Source of the DNA: Bacteroidota bacterium
GTDB taxonomy: Bacteria > Bacteroidota > Bacteroidia > Flavobacteriales_F > PHOS-HE28
Reading direction: 5' to 3'
NCBI GenBank assembly: GCA_018266685.1
Contig: JAFDZY010000043.1
Span: 1 to 48,082, forward strand
Length of the DNA: 48,082 nt
The notes under the pieces are model-generated. The model was given only the letters and a program-made list of their open reading frames with translations, was not told where the DNA came from and did no database searches. The translations under genes and the position numbers were made by a program. This document shows, piece after piece, positions 1 through 8,780 of this stretch. The stretch's first letter is position 1. The number at the start of each line of letters is the position of its first letter.

Positions 1-1940
1 CCCAGTGCATCCGCAATTTTTACGATCACAGGGCCGCTGCCCACCGTTCGGAAATAGATGCGGTCCGTAAACGGGTTGGGGAAGGGTGCCTGGATTGCGG
101 CAACAGGTGCGGACACGCTTGCGGTAAAGCCACAGTTTCCGGGCAGGTTGGCATCGATCCAAGCCCAACGGGCATTCATGAAGTCTTTCAGTTCCTGCAC
201 TTCCCCGGCATAGGTGGCGGGGATGGGGTAGGGGTTGGGCCACACATAAGTGCCAAGAATGGGCCACTTGAGGAAGTTGCGCTGCTGTGCCGTGTCGATC
301 AGGCTGGCCACGGAATCGCAATAGGCGGAGATGTAGGCCGGCGAAAGCACGTTGTCCCGCAGTTCGTTCCACCGGCAGCTCACCGCGTTCACGAAGCTGC
401 TATCCTCCATGAACCGTGCCCACCAGAACGGGATCTGCGCCTGGTGCTCCGGGCAGATGTCCCCGAACAAGTATTGCCAGCCGGTGCTGTCCGTGGCGCC
501 GCAGTAACTGGCGTTGCCCCAAGCCAGGTCGTAGTCCCACGCGGGGCCGTCATGCAGCTTTCCGCCGTTGCTGGCCTTGTCCTTGTACAGGTAGCTGCTC
601 AACCGGTAGCCGTCCACGTTGCGGCTCAGCTCATTGATCAGGAACATGTCCACAAACGAGCGCACATCCACGTAAGCGCGGTAGCCGATGGTGGTGTCCA
701 TGAAATCCGGCCCGGCCAAGGCGGTTTCAAAGCTGTCCACATACGCCTGGATGTAGGCCCGTTGTTCCGGCACGATGTCTTCCGACTTGGGGTAGCGGTA
801 TTCAAAGTAGGTGACCTGCCCATCGGTATTTACAGCAGGGGGGTATTGGGAAACAAATCCGTTGGCGTTCCCATTGAACCAGTCCACGCGCAGGATGTAT
901 CCGCCCGTTACATCATCCCCGCTGACCTCCCACGGGTTCAGCTTGGCAATGTCCACGCGGCTTGCGTTGCGCTTGATCTTTTCCACCAGGGTGTACACGC
1001 CCATGTATTCGCCGTTCAGCACCACCTCCACGTCGCGGGTGCGCGGCGCGTATTCGCCCATGGCGCGGGCCAGTTGGAAGGTGAGCGAATTGTTCATCAG
1101 CGATTTGTCGAAGTAGTTGGCCAGCAAGATCCAGTCGCTTTCGGACGGCATCCCCAATAGTGGCGCGTCCAGGTCTTCCCCCAGCCCGTCGCGCAGTTCC
1201 AGGTCCCAGGATTTTTTCGGGGACAGCGAGTTGGAAGTGTTGCCCCGTACCTCTATGCCGATCAATCCATCGTAATCCGTATAGGGTGGTGCCGGGTAGT
1301 TTGGCGCTCCGGGCCCGTTGTACACCACGCCCATGTTGGCGGTGATCTTCACATCATCGGGTATGTCCTGGCCGCTGGTGTTGATCACCACGATCGGCAG
1401 GTTGGAGGAGATGAAGGTCAGTGGCACCGCCGGATCGTTGCCGAAGGTGATGTCCCATGTGGTCACCGAGCCCGAATTTGCACCGGGGTTCATGTCCAGC
1501 ACGCGCAGGTACCAAGTGCCGTTTCCGTCCTGACCGTTGTTGATGGCGCCCAAATCTTCCTGCGGCCGGAAAGTGCCGGAAAAAGGAGGAATGCCCTGGG
1601 TGATCAGGGTGGTGGCATCTTGCCGGAAGCACGTGTAGCCGTATTGGCTGTTCGGGCCCCCTTGGGCTTCGGCCAACAAGACCACTGTACCGTCCGGTGC
1701 CACCAAGCTGATCGCCAGTTCCCCGATCCATGGATGATTGATCGTGACGCAAATTTCCTCCAGCCCGAACGCGGAGGAGTTCAACGGCCCGGAAAGCCCT
1801 GCCACGGCAAGTGGAATGTTCAATGTATCCCCGTTGTCAGGGATTGCGGCACCGGTGCCTTGGAAGGCCTGTGCAGCAATTGCCAGGGGCAATAATGCCG
1901 GTAGAACGGCAATGATCTGTTGGGCTCTGGGTCGTCGCAT
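1..1940 (-). CDS. CotH-family secreted protein with P-domain (3' end outside window)
   Basis: The gene runs off the left edge, so its C-terminus is missing; 646 codons are visible from an ATG at 1940. It opens with a signal peptide (MRRPRAQQ... ending near AIAAQA). A proprotein-convertase P-like beta domain follows at about residues 25-150 (INHPWIGELAISLVAPDG), then a CotH kinase-like domain at about 215-610 with blocks SPKKSWDLELRDG, NYFDKSLMNNSLTF and AWDYDLAWGNASYC. The visible end (PFPNPFTDRIYF) begins a T9SS C-terminal sorting domain. Bacillus CotH is a spore-coat protein kinase; in Bacteroidota the substrate of these secreted relatives is unknown, so kinase activity is only inferred. 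It is a close paralogue of the next gene upstream and probably arose by tandem duplication. Confidence 0.88.
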   Translation of the reverse strand, partial: MRRPRAQQIIAVLPALLPLAIAAQAFQGTGAAIPDNGDTLNIPLAVAGLSGPLNSSAFGLEEICVTINHPWIGELAISLVAPDGTVVLLAEAQGGPNSQYGYTCFRQDATTLITQGIPPFSGTFRPQEDLGAINNGQDGNGTWYLRVLDMNPGANSGSVTTWDITFGNDPAVPLTFISSNLPIVVINTSGQDIPDDVKITANMGVVYNGPGAPNYPAPPYTDYDGLIGIEVRGNTSNSLSPKKSWDLELRDGLGEDLDAPLLGMPSESDWILLANYFDKSLMNNSLTFQLARAMGEYAPRTRDVEVVLNGEYMGVYTLVEKIKRNASRVDIAKLNPWEVSGDDVTGGYILRVDWFNGNANGFVSQYPPAVNTDGQVTYFEYRYPKSEDIVPEQRAYIQAYVDSFETALAGPDFMDTTIGYRAYVDVRSFVDMFLINELSRNVDGYRLSSYLYKDKASNGGKLHDGPAWDYDLAWGNASYCGATDSTGWQYLFGDICPEHQAQIPFWWARFMEDSSFVNAVSCRWNELRDNVLSPAYISAYCDSVASLIDTAQQRNFLKWPILGTYVWPNPYPIPATYAGEVQELKDFMNARWAWIDANLPGNCGFTASVSAPVAAIQAPFPNPFTDRIYFRTVGSGPVIVKIADAL

Positions 1941-2046
1941 GGTTAGCTTCTTGGGGCAGGCTGTGCCCTGAATGTGCCGCATTTTCCTTCAACGGGGGCA
2001 CAACATGGCAATGCAATCCCAGGAAACAGCAATTGGGCTGACTTTG

Positions 2047-2054
2047 CGAATGTA
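2047..2054 (-). promoter_or_regulatory. Possible -7 element (TACATTCG) upstream of first CotH gene
   Basis: The minus strand reads TACATTCG, one base from the Bacteroidota -7 consensus TAnnTTTG. It would give a leader of about 100 bases before the ATG at 1940. The same octamer precedes the paralogous CotH gene. No convincing -33 TTG was identified, so this is a weak call. Confidence 0.35.
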
Positions 2055-2096
2055 AACGCTCCAACTGCGCGCCGCCAAGGGCTTTGCTGATAAATA

Positions 2097-4181
2097 TCAA
2101 TGGAAAAGCCTGTACGAGGCGGTGCTTCTGCCTTGATCATGGATGATCAACACGTATGGGCCAGGAGCCATGCTTTCCGGGATTTCGATGCGCTGCACTT
2201 CCCCTGGCCCCGAAAAAGGCCCTGCCTGCAGCACCGTCCGGCCCAATGCATCCAGCAGTTTCACGCTGGAATTTCTTTGGCCGGTAGTGCGGAACTTGAT
2301 CACATCGCTGAACGGGTTCGGCCAGGGAGTTTCCAGCTCGGCAGGAAGGGCTTCACGGACCCCGGTTGTGCCACAGGCACCCGGCAGATGGGCATCAAGC
2401 CATGCCCAACGGGCATTCATGAAGTTCTTCAGCTCTTGTACTTCGCCTGCGTATGTGGTGGGCACCGGCTCCGGATTGGGCCATACATACGTGCCCAGGA
2501 TGGGCCAGCGGTAAAAGTTGCGCTGCTGTGCACTGTTCAGCAAGGCGGCCACGGAATCCGCGTAGGCCGCCACGTTTGCGGGTGAAAGCACGTTGTAGCG
2601 CAACTGGTTCCACCTGCAATGCACGGCATTCACAAAGATGCTGTCCTCCATGAACCGCTGCCACCAGAATGGTATTTGGTTGCCATCATCCGGGCACACA
2701 TCGCCGAATTGGTAGGCCCAGCCCGTGGTGTCCCAGCCATGGCAGTAGTTGGCATTGCCCCACGCGATGTCATAGTCCCAGGCCGGGCCTGCATGCAGCC
2801 TTCCGCCGTTGCTGTATTTGTCCTTGTACAGGTAGCTGCTCAGCCGGTAGCCGTCCACATTGCGGCTCAGCTCATTGATCAGGAAAAGGTCCACAAAGGA
2901 GGAATCATTGGCAAAAGCCCGGAAGCCGAGCCCGGGGTCCATGAAATCCGGTCCGGCCAAGGCGGTTTCAAAGCTGTCCACATAAGCTTGGATGTAGGCT
3001 TTCTGCTGGGGCGCAATGTCATCCGGCTTCGGATACCGGTACTGGAAGAAGATGGACTGCCCATTGCCGTTCTCTGCTGGCGGAAATGGGGAGGTGAACC
3101 CGCTGCCGGGGCCTTCGTAGCGGTCCACGCTAAGGATGTATCCGCCGGTGAGGTCGTCGCCACTGATCTCCGTGGGCTGTAGTTTGGCAATGTCCACCCG
3201 GTTGGGTCCGCGCTTGATCTTTTCCGCAGCGGCATACACGCCGATGTACTCGCCGTTCAGCACCACTTCCACATCGCGTGTGCGAGGGGCATAGCGCCCC
3301 ATGGCCCGTGCCAGGTGGTAGGTGAGCGTGTTGTTCATCAGCGATTTGTCGAAGTAGTTGGCCAGCAACACCCAGTCGCTTTCCGAAGGCATGCCAAGAA
3401 TGGGCGCATCAAAGTCCGCGCCGGTGCCGTCCCGCAGTTCCACCGTGTAGGATTTCTTCGGTGAAAGGCCGTCCGAACTGTTGCCGCGCACCTCAATTCC
3501 GATGGTGCCGTCATAATCCGTGAACGGGTCCGTGGGATGGTTCAGGTTGCCCGAGCCATTGTCCACGATGCCCATTTGTGCCGTGATCTTTACATCATTC
3601 GGGATGTCCTGCCCGTTGGTGTTGATCACTACGATGGGCAGGTTGGAGGAGGACAGGCTGAACGGCGCGGCGGGGTCGCTGCCGAAGGTGATGCTCCACG
3701 AAAGGACGTCACCCTGGTCCGCGAACGGATACATGTCCAGCACGCGCAACAGCCACTCGCCATTGCCGTCCTGCCCATTGTTGATCAGGCCCAGGTCGCC
3801 TTGCGGGCGGTAGGTGCCGGTGTAAGGCGGCATGCCCTGCACAATGGAAAGGGCTTCATCCTGCCGGAAGCAGGTATTGGTGTAGTGGTCGCTGTCCCCG
3901 CCTTGGCCCGTCACGAGCAGCACCACGGTGCCGTCCGGGGCCACTAAGCTTACGTCCAGGTCGGAGATCCAGCTGTGGTCAATGTTGATGCACACTTGCT
4001 CCAGCCCGAAGGTGGTGGTGTCCAAAGCGGCGGAAAGGCCATTCACGCCGAGGGGGATTTCCAAGGTGTTGCCGTTGTCCGGGATGGGCGCACCCGTGCC
4101 GGTGAAGGTCTGGGCGCTTACCAGCAGGGGGAAGCTTGCAAGAAGTACTGCAATCGATGAAGCTGTGGGGAATTGGGGCAT
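2097..4181 (-). CDS. CotH-family secreted protein with P-domain and T9SS C-terminal domain
   Basis: A complete 694-residue secreted protein. The signal peptide is residues 1-24 (ends LLVSAQ). A P-like beta domain (about 25-150, INIDHSWISDLDVSLVAPDG) is followed by the CotH domain (about 215-610) with SPKKSYTVELRDG, NYFDKSLMNNTLTY, RTRDVEVVLNGEY and, near residue 470, AWDYDIAWGNANYC, where the DYD acidic pair matches the metal-binding position of CotH kinases. The last 70 residues (PWPNPFSDVIKF... to the C-terminus) are a T9SS sorting domain, so the product should reach the cell surface or medium. The ATG at 4181 sits directly before the signal peptide. Known: CotH enzymes are atypical kinases. 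Inferred: this one modifies an extracellular partner, which the neighbourhood does not identify. Confidence 0.9.
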   Translation of the reverse strand: MPQFPTASSIAVLLASFPLLVSAQTFTGTGAPIPDNGNTLEIPLGVNGLSAALDTTTFGLEQVCINIDHSWISDLDVSLVAPDGTVVLLVTGQGGDSDHYTNTCFRQDEALSIVQGMPPYTGTYRPQGDLGLINNGQDGNGEWLLRVLDMYPFADQGDVLSWSITFGSDPAAPFSLSSSNLPIVVINTNGQDIPNDVKITAQMGIVDNGSGNLNHPTDPFTDYDGTIGIEVRGNSSDGLSPKKSYTVELRDGTGADFDAPILGMPSESDWVLLANYFDKSLMNNTLTYHLARAMGRYAPRTRDVEVVLNGEYIGVYAAAEKIKRGPNRVDIAKLQPTEISGDDLTGGYILSVDRYEGPGSGFTSPFPPAENGNGQSIFFQYRYPKPDDIAPQQKAYIQAYVDSFETALAGPDFMDPGLGFRAFANDSSFVDLFLINELSRNVDGYRLSSYLYKDKYSNGGRLHAGPAWDYDIAWGNANYCHGWDTTGWAYQFGDVCPDDGNQIPFWWQRFMEDSIFVNAVHCRWNQLRYNVLSPANVAAYADSVAALLNSAQQRNFYRWPILGTYVWPNPEPVPTTYAGEVQELKNFMNARWAWLDAHLPGACGTTGVREALPAELETPWPNPFSDVIKFRTTGQRNSSVKLLDALGRTVLQAGPFSGPGEVQRIEIPESMAPGPYVLIIHDQGRSTASYRLFH

Positions 4182-4199
4182 GAATGGCTGGTGTACTTG

Positions 4200-4207
4200 C
4201 GAATGTA
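4200..4207 (-). promoter_or_regulatory. Possible -7 element (TACATTCG) upstream of second CotH gene
   Basis: TACATTCG on the minus strand lies about 18 bases before the ATG at 4181. It matches the element before the paralogous gene and resembles TAnnTTTG. Support is sequence resemblance and position only. Confidence 0.4.
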
Positions 4208-4265
4208 GTTTGCCAACGCATGATGCGGTAGAAACCTCTTCGCAACATCAAGCTCATGGCCTTAC

Positions 4266-4607
4266 TTATTCCAGCACCACCGGCAAGTCCTTCGGGTACT
4301 TCACTGTGTAGGCAAAGCCCAGCTTCTTGGTTTCCTTCGGCGCGAGGTTCAGCTTCCAGGCGAGCATTCCCGTGTTCTTGTCCACGGCTGCGCCACCTTC
4401 CTCGGTGAGCTTCACCTCGATCTCGCTCTGCGGGCTTAGCGGATACTGGTCGCGCTGCTCCAGCTCAATGGCCATGCCCTTGGTGTTGCGCACGGTGATG
4501 TCCCAGCCGATGGTCACCGTGCGGTTTCCGCTGATCACGGACTTTTCATTGGTGCCCTTGCGCTTTACGCGTTCCACCACCACATCTTGGTCGTTGGTTG
4601 GACGCAT
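4266..4607 (-). pseudogene. Detached duplicate of the 3' end of the DUF4139 gene
   Basis: From about 4583 down to the stop at 4266 the translation matches the last ~105 residues of the DUF4139 protein encoded at 5944-7542, with only scattered substitutions: both contain NEKSVI, TVTIGWDITVRNTKG, RDQYPLSPQSEIEVKLTEEG and end KYPKDLPVVLE. There is no signal peptide, no N-terminal domain and no start in a sensible place; the first eight codons are unrelated. I therefore read it as a duplicated gene tail, not a gene. It sits just downstream of the chromate transporter, so that gene is bracketed by two copies of this ~320-base segment. Confidence 0.85.
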
Positions 4608-4619
4608 GGCCCGCAGTGC

Positions 4620-5789
4620 TTACCATGATGACTTCAACAACAGGCCGATAAGGGCAGCCGCCAAGATGATGTATGGTTCTTGCAATTTCTTCACATAGAT
4701 CAGTGCAAGCATACTCGCGATGGCGATCAGGGCCGTGGCCAGGTCGGTGATGCTGCCCATGGCGATCACCACCACCGCCCCCACCAGGGAACCGATCACG
4801 GCCGCCGTGATACCGTCCACGAAGGCCTTGATGCTCTTGTGATTGGCGATGGCCTTGAAGTAGGGCGCCAGCAGCACCGTGATCAAGTAGCAGGGCAAGA
4901 ATGTGGCCAGGGCCGCTACTGTGGCGCCAGGAAAGCCGGCCACGAGGTAGCCGATGAAGCCCACGGTGATCACCACGGGTCCGGGGGTAATCATGGCCAC
5001 GGCCACGGCATCGAGGAATTCCTTCTCGGTGAGCCACTGGTATTGCGATACGACCCCGCCGTGCAGGAAGGGCACGATGGCCAGGCCGCTGCCGAAGACA
5101 AAGGTGCCTGCTTCGGTAAAGAACAGGGCGATCCGGCCCAGGGTGCTCCACTCGAACTGACAGAAGCCGATGCCGGCCAACGCAACCGAGGCGGCAGCCT
5201 TGCCCGTGTACCGGGGAGGTGCTTTGATCAGCATGTACAGTACTCCGGCCACTACCAACAGCAATACACTCTCGTGCCGTGTGGCCACCGTAGTGCCGGC
5301 AGCGATCAAAAAGAAGGACCAAAGCACCCATTTGGCCTTGACCTCGCCCAAGTTCAATTTGCTCACGGATTTGATCGTGAGCTTGTAGCTGCTGAGCGCA
5401 ATGATGCCGATCACCGCAGCGCCCACGCCGTAGAAAATGGCCTGCATCCACGGCAGTCCGCCATACTCGTTGTACGCCATGCCGATGAGCACCACCATGA
5501 TGAACGAGGGCACCACGAAGGCTAGCCCGCAAAGGGTGGCGCCCAGAAAGCCATGATGCACGTAGCCGAGGTAGATTCCCAGCTGGGCGGCCAGGGGGCC
5601 AGGAGCCAATTGGGCCAAGGCCAAGCCTTCCTTGTATTCTTCCTCGGTGATCCACTTGCGCCGCTCCACCAGGTCGCGGTGCATGTAACCCACCAAGGCA
5701 ACCGGGCCGCCGAAACCAGCATAGCCCAGGCGCAGGAAATAGAACACCATTTGCCGCAACGAGTAGTCGCTGCCCGACTTGGTTTGCAT
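4620..5789 (-). CDS. chrA: Chromate transporter, ChrA family (long, two-domain form)
   Basis: A 389-residue inner-membrane protein of the CHR family, which exports chromate in characterised members. The two homologous halves expected for the long form are visible: the N-terminal half carries LGYAGFGGPVALVGYM and LAQLAPGPLAAQLG, and the C-terminal half FVFGSGLAIVPFLHGGVV and AMITPGPVVITVGFIGY. Multiple hydrophobic segments cover most of the length. The ATG at 5789 is chosen over a TTG three codons upstream. No chrB-type regulator is adjacent. The gene lies between the DUF4139 gene and a duplicated fragment of it, which hints at acquisition by insertion or local rearrangement. The substrate is assigned from the family; sulfate or another oxyanion cannot be excluded. 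Confidence 0.9.
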   Translation of the reverse strand: MQTKSGSDYSLRQMVFYFLRLGYAGFGGPVALVGYMHRDLVERRKWITEEEYKEGLALAQLAPGPLAAQLGIYLGYVHHGFLGATLCGLAFVVPSFIMVVLIGMAYNEYGGLPWMQAIFYGVGAAVIGIIALSSYKLTIKSVSKLNLGEVKAKWVLWSFFLIAAGTTVATRHESVLLLVVAGVLYMLIKAPPRYTGKAAASVALAGIGFCQFEWSTLGRIALFFTEAGTFVFGSGLAIVPFLHGGVVSQYQWLTEKEFLDAVAVAMITPGPVVITVGFIGYLVAGFPGATVAALATFLPCYLITVLLAPYFKAIANHKSIKAFVDGITAAVIGSLVGAVVVIAMGSITDLATALIAIASMLALIYVKKLQEPYIILAAALIGLLLKSSW

Positions 5790-5943
5790 CTTGTTCAAGT
5801 TGGGTTGCCCGTTGGCCCGGTCTTGCGAATTTAGGTCGGGGACTGGTGCCGGGGCTCAATGATCACAAGGACAGCAATGCGCCATGAAGGAAGGCATTCC
5901 CGCTAATGAGGTTGCCCTTTGCCGGATGTTCCGCCAGATTACC

Positions 5944-7542
5944 CTACTCCAGCACCACCGGCAGGTCCTTCGGGTATTTCACGCTGTAGGCAAACCCCAA
6001 CTTCTTGGTTTCCTTCGGCGCGAGGTTCAGCTTCCAGGTGAACAGTCCCGTGTTCTTGTCCACGGCTGCGTCACCTTCCTCGGTGAGCTTCACCTCGATC
6101 TCGCTCTGCGGGCTTAGCGGATACTGGTCGCGCAGCTCCAGCTCAATGGCCGTGCCCTTGGTGTTGCGCACGGTGATGTCCCAGCCGATGGTCACCGTGC
6201 GTTTTCCGCCGATCACGGACTTTTCATTGGTGCTCTTGCGCTTTACGCGCTCCACCACCACGCCCTTGTCGCGCCCCAGGCTGATCTCCAGGGTGTCCTT
6301 GGGCACGCTGAGGTTCAGCTGGCTTTTGCCCACGTACGTGCCCTCGAAAAATACGTTGGCCTCGCCGCTCAGCAGGTTCAGGTCTTCCCAGCCGGTGGTC
6401 CGGGCGTACAGGAAGGCATCCTTGTCGAGCTTCGGCGTGGCGATGTACGTGTAGGTGGCGGGCAAACGGTGTTCCTGCACGGCGATGGTGTGCGGCTGGC
6501 CGTCGCTGGGCACGCTGAAGGGCGTGGCAATGGCGTATTCCACCGTGGTGGCCTGCTCGCTCACGTTCACCACAGGGCCGCGGAGGGCATCGGCCATGCC
6601 GGCCATTTCGGACACGGCTTCCGATTTCTTCGCCATGGAAGGCGCGGCTTCGTACCGGGCATTGCCATCCTGCACCGGGCGCCAAGTGAACAGCGTCCAG
6701 GGCTGCAACGCAGGCATCACCCCGCCCAGAGTGGGGTTGCCGCTGCTCAGCGAAAGTTCCACCTGGTCCCAATCCTCGCCGGTGTTGTTGGTCACTGCGG
6801 CCTTCATCAGCAGGTCAATGGGCTTGCCGGTGCCGGAGGCGCGTAGATCGTAAGCGGGTGTCCACGTGGCCTGCCCCACAAAGTAGTTCAGGGTGAAACT
6901 GGCGCTGGTGGCGGCCGGGCTGTTGATCTCCACCACCACCTCGCTGGTGGGCCGCTGCCCCAGAGCCTGCAGTTGGGCGATCTGCAATTGCAACTTGACC
7001 TTGTCCTCTTGCATGTCAGCGAGCTTTTGTTGCTGGGCCAGCTGGCCGGCCTTCACCGCGCGCAGCCGTTCGCGGATGTAGTCGTTCACCGCCGTGAGCT
7101 GGCTCAGCGTTACGCCGTTTTGTTGGCCGCCCACGCTGCTGTTCTTGATCAACAACTGCTCCTCGTTGTTCCACACGGCCAACATCGCGTTCTCGTTTGC
7201 GATGTCCCGGTCCATCTTCTTCATCCGCGCCTCCAGCTCATCGAGCTCTTTCTTCTTGGGGCTTTCGCTCAGGTAGTTCATCCGTTGGTTCACGCTCAGG
7301 ATGGTGTAGCCACCCTTGCCGGTAACTTGGATGCTCTGAGGGTCCATGTTCTGCGATAGCCCCGTGAACACCAGGGTGCTGGCACCGGCCGGCAAGGAGG
7401 TGCTGGCCGTGCGCGTGAGTTGTGCGCCTTGCAGAAAGATCTTGGCGGAGGTGAGCTTGGAGGGAAGGTTCTTCCCATTGTCTGCCGCAGTGGCGGTAAG
7501 GGCCGCGAACAGCGCGGGGATCAGAAGGTGGCGATACTGCAT
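5944..7542 (-). CDS. DUF4139 domain-containing secreted protein (mucoidy inhibitor A-like)
   Basis: A 532-residue exported protein. The signal peptide is residues 1-20 (ends LTATAAD). Residues about 30-130 match the DUF4140 N-terminal domain (KIFLQGAQLTRTA... QSIQVTG). A coiled-coil-like charged stretch follows (KKKELDELEARMKKMDRD and ERLRAVKAGQLAQQQK). The rest is the DUF4139 domain (ATWTPAYDLRASG, NNTGEDWDQVELSLSSGNP, RDQYPLSPQSEIEV). Family members occur across bacteria, and a conserved biochemical function is not established; the 'mucoidy inhibitor' label comes from one relative. The start at 7542 places the methionine at the signal peptide; an ATG six codons upstream is possible. Its 3' third is duplicated at 4266-4583. 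Confidence 0.88.
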   Translation of the reverse strand: MQYRHLLIPALFAALTATAADNGKNLPSKLTSAKIFLQGAQLTRTASTSLPAGASTLVFTGLSQNMDPQSIQVTGKGGYTILSVNQRMNYLSESPKKKELDELEARMKKMDRDIANENAMLAVWNNEEQLLIKNSSVGGQQNGVTLSQLTAVNDYIRERLRAVKAGQLAQQQKLADMQEDKVKLQLQIAQLQALGQRPTSEVVVEINSPAATSASFTLNYFVGQATWTPAYDLRASGTGKPIDLLMKAAVTNNTGEDWDQVELSLSSGNPTLGGVMPALQPWTLFTWRPVQDGNARYEAAPSMAKKSEAVSEMAGMADALRGPVVNVSEQATTVEYAIATPFSVPSDGQPHTIAVQEHRLPATYTYIATPKLDKDAFLYARTTGWEDLNLLSGEANVFFEGTYVGKSQLNLSVPKDTLEISLGRDKGVVVERVKRKSTNEKSVIGGKRTVTIGWDITVRNTKGTAIELELRDQYPLSPQSEIEVKLTEEGDAAVDKNTGLFTWKLNLAPKETKKLGFAYSVKYPKDLPVVLE

Positions 7543-7661
7543 GGGATGTTCTTGGTGCAAAGGAAGGTCAAGGATCGTGCCGTCTTGGGGTGCTGTACAC
7601 CGAATGTCGGCAAGCGTTCACGGATCCTGGGCGAGTTTGAACGGATTGGCTCCCCAAATGC

Positions 7662-7697
7662 AAAAGCCCGCCCCGGATTTTCCGGAGCGGGCTTTTA
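7662..7697 (-). terminator. Rho-independent terminator downstream of the 7719-8780 gene
   Basis: A near-perfect inverted repeat: AAAAGCCCGC pairs with GCGGGCTTTT, and an inner CCGGA pairs with TCCGG around a three-base loop, with one mismatch between the stems. On the minus strand it ends in TTTT and lies 21 bases after the stop at 7719. The symmetric A/T tails would also let it stop plus-strand transcripts. Confidence 0.88.
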
Positions 7698-7718
7698 TCA
7701 AAGTAGTTGCTTGTAATG

Positions 7719-8780
7719 TCAGTTCCCCTGCGCCGCCACCCGCACCTGAACGGGCAGGTTTCCTGAAGCATCAGTGCCTGCGGCAACTTCAATCCGCCGG
7801 TAGTGGGGGGTGTGCGGCACACCACCGGGCTTGTAGGGTGAATCCGTGCCATAGATGCCGATGTCGGTGCCGTCGTTTCCGGCACCGGCTCCCGGACTTG
7901 CCCCGGCGAGGTGCAGGTCGTCCGTGAACTGGTACTTGCCGTCAAGTTCATTCATGAAGATGGCGTCCGCAGGTATGCCGAACAGATTGTTTTCCTCCAC
8001 GCCGGTGCAGTTGCTGAAGACCAAGGTGTCAGAGAACAGGCAATTGCTCACCTGCGCATCCTGGCTCTGCCAAATCGCGCCGCCCATGTGCGTGAACACG
8101 CAATTCGCGATGGACGCATTCAGGCAATGATCAAGCTTGCCGCCCAGCACTACGCTGTTCAACATGTAGAGGCCAGTGGGCCGGAAAATGGTGATCATGC
8201 CCCCGGTGCCCGGTGTGTAGTCAAAGATGCAGCGGTTAACCACGCTCGTGCCGCCGTACCCCGCGAAGGTGCCATGGAATATGCACTCGGTGAAGGAACT
8301 GGTGGTGCCGCTCGGCTCCTCCACGCCCAAGTTCACGCCGTTGCTGAACATGCAGCGCAGGAAGTCCACGTCGGTTACGAACTGGTTCCCGGAGAAGGTG
8401 CCGAATGAGATCGTGGGCGAGGCCCCGGTGGTGAACATGATCCCGGTGAAGGAAGTGCCGGACGCGCCGGAGATCAAGGCGAACGTGCCGCTGCCCGTGG
8501 TGCAGATGTTGGTGGCCCCCGTGCCATTGGTGCTGTCCGGGTGCATGCCTGCGCCGATGAAGTGCAGGGGCTTGCTCAAGGCGAACCCGCCCGGAACAAA
8601 GAAGCTGCCGCCACTGAGGTACAGGTTGCTGTTCGCCGGTGCGGCCAGCATGGCCGCACCAAGGTCGCTGAACACCATCGGTGCTCCCTGGCCGTCCACC
8701 ACGATCCGGGGAAGCTGCGCGGCCAAGGTGGAGGCACAGGCCACGCCTGCTGCCGCAAAAAGAAGGTGGATGGTCTTCAT
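7719..8780 (-). CDS. Secreted parallel beta-helix protein (third paralogue)
   Basis: A 353-residue exported protein, signal peptide residues 1-20 (MKTIHLLFAAAG... ALAAQ). It shares with the genes at 9752 and 12336 the N-terminal PRIVVxGxGxPxVF block, a YLSGGSFFVPGGF strand motif, KPLHFIGAGMHPDS, repeated short beta-strand turns typical of a pectate-lyase-like right-handed helix, and a C-terminal LPVQVRVAAQ. No catalytic residues are recognised and there is no T9SS sorting domain. The ATG at 8780 overlaps the stop of the upstream gene by four bases (ATGA), so translation is probably coupled; a longer reading from 8867 has no signal peptide at its start. Function unknown; adhesive or glycan-binding roles are only guesses from the fold. 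Confidence 0.8.
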   Translation of the reverse strand: MKTIHLLFAAAGVACASTLAAQLPRIVVDGQGAPMVFSDLGAAMLAAPANSNLYLSGGSFFVPGGFALSKPLHFIGAGMHPDSTNGTGATNICTTGSGTFALISGASGTSFTGIMFTTGASPTISFGTFSGNQFVTDVDFLRCMFSNGVNLGVEEPSGTTSSFTECIFHGTFAGYGGTSVVNRCIFDYTPGTGGMITIFRPTGLYMLNSVVLGGKLDHCLNASIANCVFTHMGGAIWQSQDAQVSNCLFSDTLVFSNCTGVEENNLFGIPADAIFMNELDGKYQFTDDLHLAGASPGAGAGNDGTDIGIYGTDSPYKPGGVPHTPHYRRIEVAAGTDASGNLPVQVRVAAQGN

